Shown here piece by piece: positions 60,077 to 64,000 of a DNA stretch of 64,000 bases. The notes under the pieces were generated by a model, which worked only from the letters and a program-made list of their open reading frames with translations, was not told where the DNA came from and did no database searches. The DNA lies in contig CP012809.1 of assembly GCA_001936135.1 (NCBI GenBank), positions 2,281,501 through 2,345,500 of the forward strand. Reading direction: 5' to 3'. The translations under genes were made by a program, and so were the position numbers. This DNA comes from Saccharomycopsis fibuligera x Saccharomycopsis cf. fibuligera. Its lineage: Eukaryota; Ascomycota; Saccharomycetes; Ascoideales; Saccharomycopsidaceae. The first letter of the stretch is position 1. Each line of letters begins with the position of its first letter.

Positions 60077-60655
60077 ATGCTCAGCCCATCAGCACTCATC
60101 TACGCTGTGCTTATCAACGCGCTCTTTTCTCAAGTGGCCTACGGTGCCAATGTTTATGCCAATAAGAACTTGAAGGCAAAACGAGCATTGGAAGAAGAAA
60201 CCGTCACTCTATCTCCTACATTGCCTTTGTCTTCTATCAGTCAGCCCTCTACTTCCTCCACTCAGTCGTTCCCAGTGATTTCTCCTACTTTGATAGTGAA
60301 GAAAAGGGCAGTCAATACCATTATATCCAGAAACTATAATAATGATGGGAGTGGCAACAACCACCCATGTCACAAAGATTATGAAGTCCTCGCTTATGCT
60401 TCCACAATATATCCAGAATCATACAAAACTGCTGCGGCCTATCCTACGGTAAAAGCAAAAGCAAGGGCCACTGGCACTGTGTCATCAATTCCTCGAATTG
60501 CCTCGGACAGAATCCTCTTCAATGATAACGACCAGGTGAAAGACGCCACTGCAAAGGCAAAAATAAGTAGCGGTGCACCTTATGCTGCTGGAAAAAACTT
60601 GGTAGCTAACATCAATGTGGAAGCAAACGTGCCGGAATACGTTCTTGCCAATTAA
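60077..60655 (+). CDS. secreted protein with two Kex2-type cleavage sites, unrecognised
   Basis: I do not recognise this 192-residue protein. Residues 1-23 (MLSPSALIYAVLINALFSQV, then AYG) form a typical signal peptide with likely cleavage after G23 or A24. Dibasic sites occur at K35-R36 (in AKR) and K75-K76-R77 (in KKR), as cut by the Golgi protease Kex2. Cleavage would release a Ser/Thr/Pro-rich 38-residue segment (37-74). The remaining chain is Ala/Tyr-rich, has one cysteine (in NNHPCHKDYEV) and no C-terminal hydrophobic tail, so no GPI anchor is expected. It could be a cell-wall or secreted protein; no enzyme motif is visible. A TATA box lies upstream. Confidence 0.72.
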   Translation: MLSPSALIYAVLINALFSQVAYGANVYANKNLKAKRALEEETVTLSPTLPLSSISQPSTSSTQSFPVISPTLIVKKRAVNTIISRNYNNDGSGNNHPCHKDYEVLAYASTIYPESYKTAAAYPTVKAKARATGTVSSIPRIASDRILFNDNDQVKDATAKAKISSGAPYAAGKNLVANINVEANVPEYVLAN

Positions 60656-61520
60656 CCAACTTTTTTAGTAAAAAATTTCCCTATACATTAATACAACCAG
60701 ATGGACTCTGCTTGTTTGACACAAGTATGAGTCAACATCACACTAATAAGATCAAAAACACCATTGTCTGCTGCTCCCCTATAATAGCAGGAGCAAGTTC
60801 ACTTTATTCGTTTCCCCCCCCCCCCAATGTCAGTGCTCACTAGCTGCTGTTTCTTATCTATAATATAATCACTTAAATTCAGTTCCATCTGGCTAGTCTC
60901 TAGCTATTTCCGCTCTATCCTGAGCGTTTTTCCAACATGTTTTCCGTCCTTGTCGTTTGTCCTTTCTTTTTCTTCTCTTTTCCCTATGTTGTTACATACA
61001 TTTTACGGTTTGGTTCTCTAATACATTTTTGGTTTGATATCATTTTCCAAGCGTAAAGACAGTAATATTTTATAGTGATTGTGTTTGATTTGAGGCTGTT
61101 TAAGAATGCACTGCTATTATATGTGCTGTGATGCACCCATTGCGTGACTGTGTCCAAAACTCGGAAACTGGAAAAATGAAAAAAACTGAAAAACCAAAAG
61201 AGAAAATAAAAAAATTTAATCAGAAACAACGCAGTTGTAATAGAGCCCCAATCAATCACCTCTTATCTCGCTACTCGTCACCTACAAGATAGGAAAGAAA
61301 ACTGTTGATAACTCAAAAGGTAATTACTTGCTCACTTTCTCTTGTTACTTTTTCTTTACTTATCTCCCCTTCCCACACGCACGCCCTCTTTCCCTTTCTC
61401 CCTCCTTCCCTCAGTAATTTCGCTTAGGAGGTTTTTTACTCATTCATCAAATCAAAAATAGATCTTCTTTATCCTTACTGTTTTTTTCTTTTTTTTTTTA
61501 CTCTTTTGTTCCTTTCATGA
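60656..61520 (+). promoter_or_regulatory. secreted-protein gene 3' region and VAS1 promoter
   Basis: No gene is supported. A 12-C run (60814-60825) is unusual for AT-rich DNA. The VAS1-side part (61330-61500) is strongly pyrimidine-rich (CTTTCCCTTTCTCC-type), as is common in yeast promoters of highly expressed genes. A tiny frame ATGAATGTTCAATAG at 61517-61531 overlaps the presumed leader start. Confidence 0.55.
60814..60825. repeat. 12-nt poly-C run
   Basis: Twelve consecutive C in an otherwise AT-rich spacer. Confidence 0.97.
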
Positions 61521-61597
61521 ATGTTCAATAGATTCAATCTTCTTTGCAAACCTGTCTACCGCACAAATCGTTTAACAGGACCAATAAGTAGATCTTT
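61521..61597 (+). CDS. VAS1: proposed VAS1 leader exon encoding a mitochondrial presequence
   Basis: From the ATG at 61521, 25 full codons plus two bases read MFNRFNLLCKPVYRTNRLTG, then PISRS. The peptide has five arginines, one lysine and no acidic residue, typical of a mitochondrial targeting sequence. Joining at 61597 to 61751 (removing a 153-nt intron) continues RSFYSKIMADES, in frame with VAS1. Without splicing this frame stops at TGA 61635-61637. Yeast VAS1 also makes mitochondrial and cytosolic enzymes from one gene, by alternative starts. Confidence 0.55.
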
Positions 61598-61750
61598 GTT
61601 AGTATCAAGCATATCTTCAAGAGTACGCATCATCTGATTTGATCCTCTGGCTTTCGTTTCATATTCATCCAAACATATTTTTCATGAGGCATTCTTCCTC
61701 ATCATTGAGTCATATACTAACACAAAACCATAGACAAAGTTTTTTTCTAG
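61598..61750 (+). other. proposed spliceosomal intron upstream of the VAS1 cytosolic start
   Basis: The 3' half is strong: a perfect TACTAAC branch site at 61715-61721, and after it TTTTTTCTAG, ending at 61750. The donor is less certain. GTTAGT at 61598-61603 is the only nearby donor I found that joins the leader in phase with the VAS1 frame. GTATCA (61602) and GTACGC (61623) do not keep frame. Confidence 0.6.
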
Positions 61751-61763
61751 TTATTCAAAGATT

Positions 61764-64000
61764 ATGGCAGACGAATCCAAGAAGCCTGCTGCAGGACCTG
61801 CTGCTCAAAACCCAACCGGTGAAGCTCCAGTTGCTCCAGCTGCTGCCACTGTTCCTGGCGCTGCTCCAGCTGCTACCTCTGCTGCTGAAGGTGAGCCAAA
61901 AAAACAAAAAACTGCAAAAGAATTAGAAAAAGAAAGAAAGAAGGCTGAAAAATTGGCCAAATTTGAAGCTAAACAACAAGCAAAATTGAAAGCCGCACAA
62001 AATGGTAAGCCAAAAGAAGCTAAGAAGCCAAAAAGCAAACCAGCTAAGGCTGAACCAGCTCCACAATGGGTTGATCCAACCAAGCCAGGTGAAAAGAAAG
62101 TCCTTGTTGATTTGGAAGATCCTGCTTTCAAATCTTACAATCCAAAGAATGTTGAAAGTTCTTGGTACGACTGGTGGGTTCAAAAAGGTTTCTTTGAACC
62201 TAAATTTCAAGAAGATGGTAGCCCATTGCCTGCTGGAACTTTTACTATTCCTGCTCCACCACCAAACGTCACAGGTGCTTTGCACATTGGACATGCTTTG
62301 ACCGTTGCCATTCAAGATACTTTGGTCAGATATCACAGAATGAAAGGTAAGACTGTTTTGTATTTGCCAGGTTTCGACCATGCTGGTATTTCTACTCAAT
62401 CTGTTGTTGAAAAAAACTTGTGGGCTACTGAAAAAGTTACTAGACAAGACTTGGGCAGAGAAAAGTTTGTCGAAAAAGTGTGGGATTGGAAAGAAATCTA
62501 CCACCAAAAGATCAAAAATCAATTTACTTCCTTGGGAGCTTCTTACGATTGGAGCAGAGAGGCTTTCACTTTGTCTCCAGAATTGTCCAAGGCTGTTGTG
62601 GAAGCCTTTGTCAGATTGCATGATGACGGTTTGATTTACCGTGAAAACAAGTTAGTTAACTGGTGTGTTCAATTGAGATCTGCTACTTCTAACTCTGAAA
62701 TTGAATCTCTTGATTTGGAAGGTAGAACTCAAATTAAGGTCCCAGGCTATGATGAAAAAGTTGAATTTGGTGTTATTACTTCTTTCGCTTATGTTGTTGA
62801 AGGTACTGGTGAAAAATTGGTTGTTGCCACTACTAGACCAGAAACTATTTTTGGTGATACCGCTGTTGCTGTTCACCCAGAAGATAGCAGATACAAGCAT
62901 TTGCACGGTCAATTTGTCAAGCATCCATTCTTGGACAGAAGATTGCCAATCATTACTGATGCGGAAACTGTTGATATGGAATTTGGTACTGGTGCAGTGA
63001 AGATCACTCCAGCTCATGACGAAAACGATTACAACACTGGTAAGAGAAATAATTTGGAGTTCATCAATATTTACACTGAAGACGGTATCTTGAACGAAAA
63101 CTGTGGTGAATTTGCTGGACTCAAAAGATTTGATGCTAGAAAGAAGGTTCTTGAAGAATTGGAAAAAAGAGGACTTTTCATTGAACAAAAAGATAACAAG
63201 ATGGCTATTCCAAGATGTACTAGAACTGGTGATGTTATTGAACCATACTTGAAACCACAATGGTGGGTGCGCCAAGCTGAGTTAGGTAAACTTGGTTTGG
63301 AAGTTATTGAACAAGGTAAACTTCAAATTCAACCAAAGGCATCTGAAGCCGAATACCTCAACTGGGTTAAAAGTTTGAGAGATTGGTGTGTTTCTAGACA
63401 ATTGTGGTGGGGTCACAGAGTCCCAGCATGGTTTGTTAACATTGATGGTGAACACCATGAAAGCGGTGATGGTAACTACTGGATTGTTGCTAGATCTGTT
63501 GAAGAAGCTACTGCCAAGGCTCAAGAAAAATTCGCTGGTAAGAAATTCACTCTTGAACAAGATGAAGATGTGCTTGACACTTGGTTCTCTTCCGGCTTGT
63601 GGCCATTTGCCACTTTGGGCTGGCCAAACAATACTGAAGACATGAAGAGATTTTACCCAACTACACTTTTGGAAACTGGTTGGGATATCATCTTCAACTG
63701 GGTCATTAGAATGGTGTTGTTGGGTACCAAATTAACCGGAGAGTCTCCATTTACTCAAGTTTACTGTCATGGTTTGGTGCGTGATGCCCAAGGTAGAAAA
63801 ATGTCCAAGTCTCTTGGTAATGTTGTTGATCCATCTGATGTTATTAATGGTATTGCTTTAGAAGACTTGCATAAGAAATTGTTGAATGGTAACTTGGATC
63901 CAAGAGAAGTCGAAAAGGCTAAAGCCGGACAAAAGGCATCTTATCCAAATGGTATTGCTGAATGTGGTGCTGATGCTTTGAGATTCGCATTGGCTGCCTA
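61764..64000 (+). CDS. VAS1: valyl-tRNA synthetase (partial, runs off the right edge)
   Basis: Class I synthetase charging tRNA-Val. From ATG 61764 the frame stays open to the window end (745 codons and two bases; yeast Vas1 has 1104 residues). A Lys/Ala-rich N terminus leads into PQWVDPTKPGEKKVLVDLED. The catalytic core has HIGH at residues 174-177 (GALHIGHALT), the CP1 editing domain with ATTRPETIFGDTAVAVHPED and EFGTGAVKITPAHDENDYNT, and KMSKS at 679-683 (GRKMSKSLGN). The sequence closely parallels yeast Vas1 throughout, ending ADALRFALAAY. The first ATG in this frame gives the cytosolic enzyme; an upstream leader exon may make a mitochondrial form. Confidence 0.97.
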   Translation, partial: MADESKKPAAGPAAQNPTGEAPVAPAAATVPGAAPAATSAAEGEPKKQKTAKELEKERKKAEKLAKFEAKQQAKLKAAQNGKPKEAKKPKSKPAKAEPAPQWVDPTKPGEKKVLVDLEDPAFKSYNPKNVESSWYDWWVQKGFFEPKFQEDGSPLPAGTFTIPAPPPNVTGALHIGHALTVAIQDTLVRYHRMKGKTVLYLPGFDHAGISTQSVVEKNLWATEKVTRQDLGREKFVEKVWDWKEIYHQKIKNQFTSLGASYDWSREAFTLSPELSKAVVEAFVRLHDDGLIYRENKLVNWCVQLRSATSNSEIESLDLEGRTQIKVPGYDEKVEFGVITSFAYVVEGTGEKLVVATTRPETIFGDTAVAVHPEDSRYKHLHGQFVKHPFLDRRLPIITDAETVDMEFGTGAVKITPAHDENDYNTGKRNNLEFINIYTEDGILNENCGEFAGLKRFDARKKVLEELEKRGLFIEQKDNKMAIPRCTRTGDVIEPYLKPQWWVRQAELGKLGLEVIEQGKLQIQPKASEAEYLNWVKSLRDWCVSRQLWWGHRVPAWFVNIDGEHHESGDGNYWIVARSVEEATAKAQEKFAGKKFTLEQDEDVLDTWFSSGLWPFATLGWPNNTEDMKRFYPTTLLETGWDIIFNWVIRMVLLGTKLTGESPFTQVYCHGLVRDAQGRKMSKSLGNVVDPSDVINGIALEDLHKKLLNGNLDPREVEKAKAGQKASYPNGIAECGADALRFALAA

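Noticed and set aside
61517-61531. Tiny frame ATGAATGTTCAATAG before the VAS1 leader
   Set aside because: Four codons only; transcripts may start downstream of it. It could matter for leader translation but is not a gene.
1-64000. Search for CRISPR arrays, insertion sequences, rRNA and prophage
   Set aside because: None seen; the repeats present are short yeast microsatellites and small tandem or inverted repeats.

Overview
This window looks like a chromosomal segment of a budding yeast (Saccharomycotina). It is AT-rich and gene-dense, with mostly intronless genes on both strands. The few introns have yeast splice signals: 5' GTATGT and branch sites TACTAAC, TACTAAT or CACTAAT. All recognisable products are nuclear-encoded fungal housekeeping proteins. 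In-frame CTG codons appear very sparse in the conserved genes I read (one noted in MAK21, at 6799), and asparagine and serine runs are common. This fits a yeast of the CTG-Ser clade (Candida/Debaryomyces relatives), but I could not prove the CUG reassignment or name the species. Protein lengths quoted do not depend on the code.

Layout, left to right. 0.6-10 kb: AP-1-like stress regulator CAP1/YAP1, an acyl-CoA-binding ATG37-like gene with a 16-nt first exon, the Derlin DFM1, and the ribosome-assembly factor MAK21. 10-18.9 kb: a sparse region with a 2.9-kb gene-free stretch, an unrecognised membrane-anchored or secreted protein with an eight-cysteine tail, an intron-containing tRNA-Arg(ACG), and an allantoate-permease-family transporter. 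18.9-30.3 kb: FRS1 (spliced), TEL2 and ESP1 (separase). 31-44.3 kb: PAC1/LIS1, MRI1, a SET-domain protein, CDC36/NOT2, FAP7, PWP1 and NMT1. 45-50 kb: a PAR32/DUF3602 protein, MHF2/CENP-X, COX24/mS38, YKE2 (spliced) and COQ9. 50.2-53.3 kb: a divergent pair of a dihydrodipicolinate-synthase-family aldolase and a sugar-type MFS transporter, possibly a small catabolic module. 53.7-64 kb: a large probable mitochondrial protein, CUE5, a secreted protein with two Kex2-type sites, and VAS1 (valyl-tRNA synthetase), which runs off the right edge.

Functional groups. MAK21, FAP7 and PWP1 act in ribosome biogenesis, and their upstream regions carry PAC-like (CGATGAG) and A/T-run (RRPE-like) motifs. ESP1, PAC1, MHF2 and TEL2 serve chromosome segregation and genome maintenance. 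COX24, COQ9, the 53.8-kb gene and a proposed VAS1 isoform concern mitochondria. ATG37-like and CUE5 point to selective autophagy.

Observations I would check first: a leader exon plus intron upstream of VAS1 that would fuse an arginine-rich presequence in frame to the synthetase; the eight-cysteine tail protein at 13.0-13.8 kb with its very long upstream region; and the aldolase/transporter pair. I see no IS elements, CRISPR arrays, rRNA, prophage or intact transposon.
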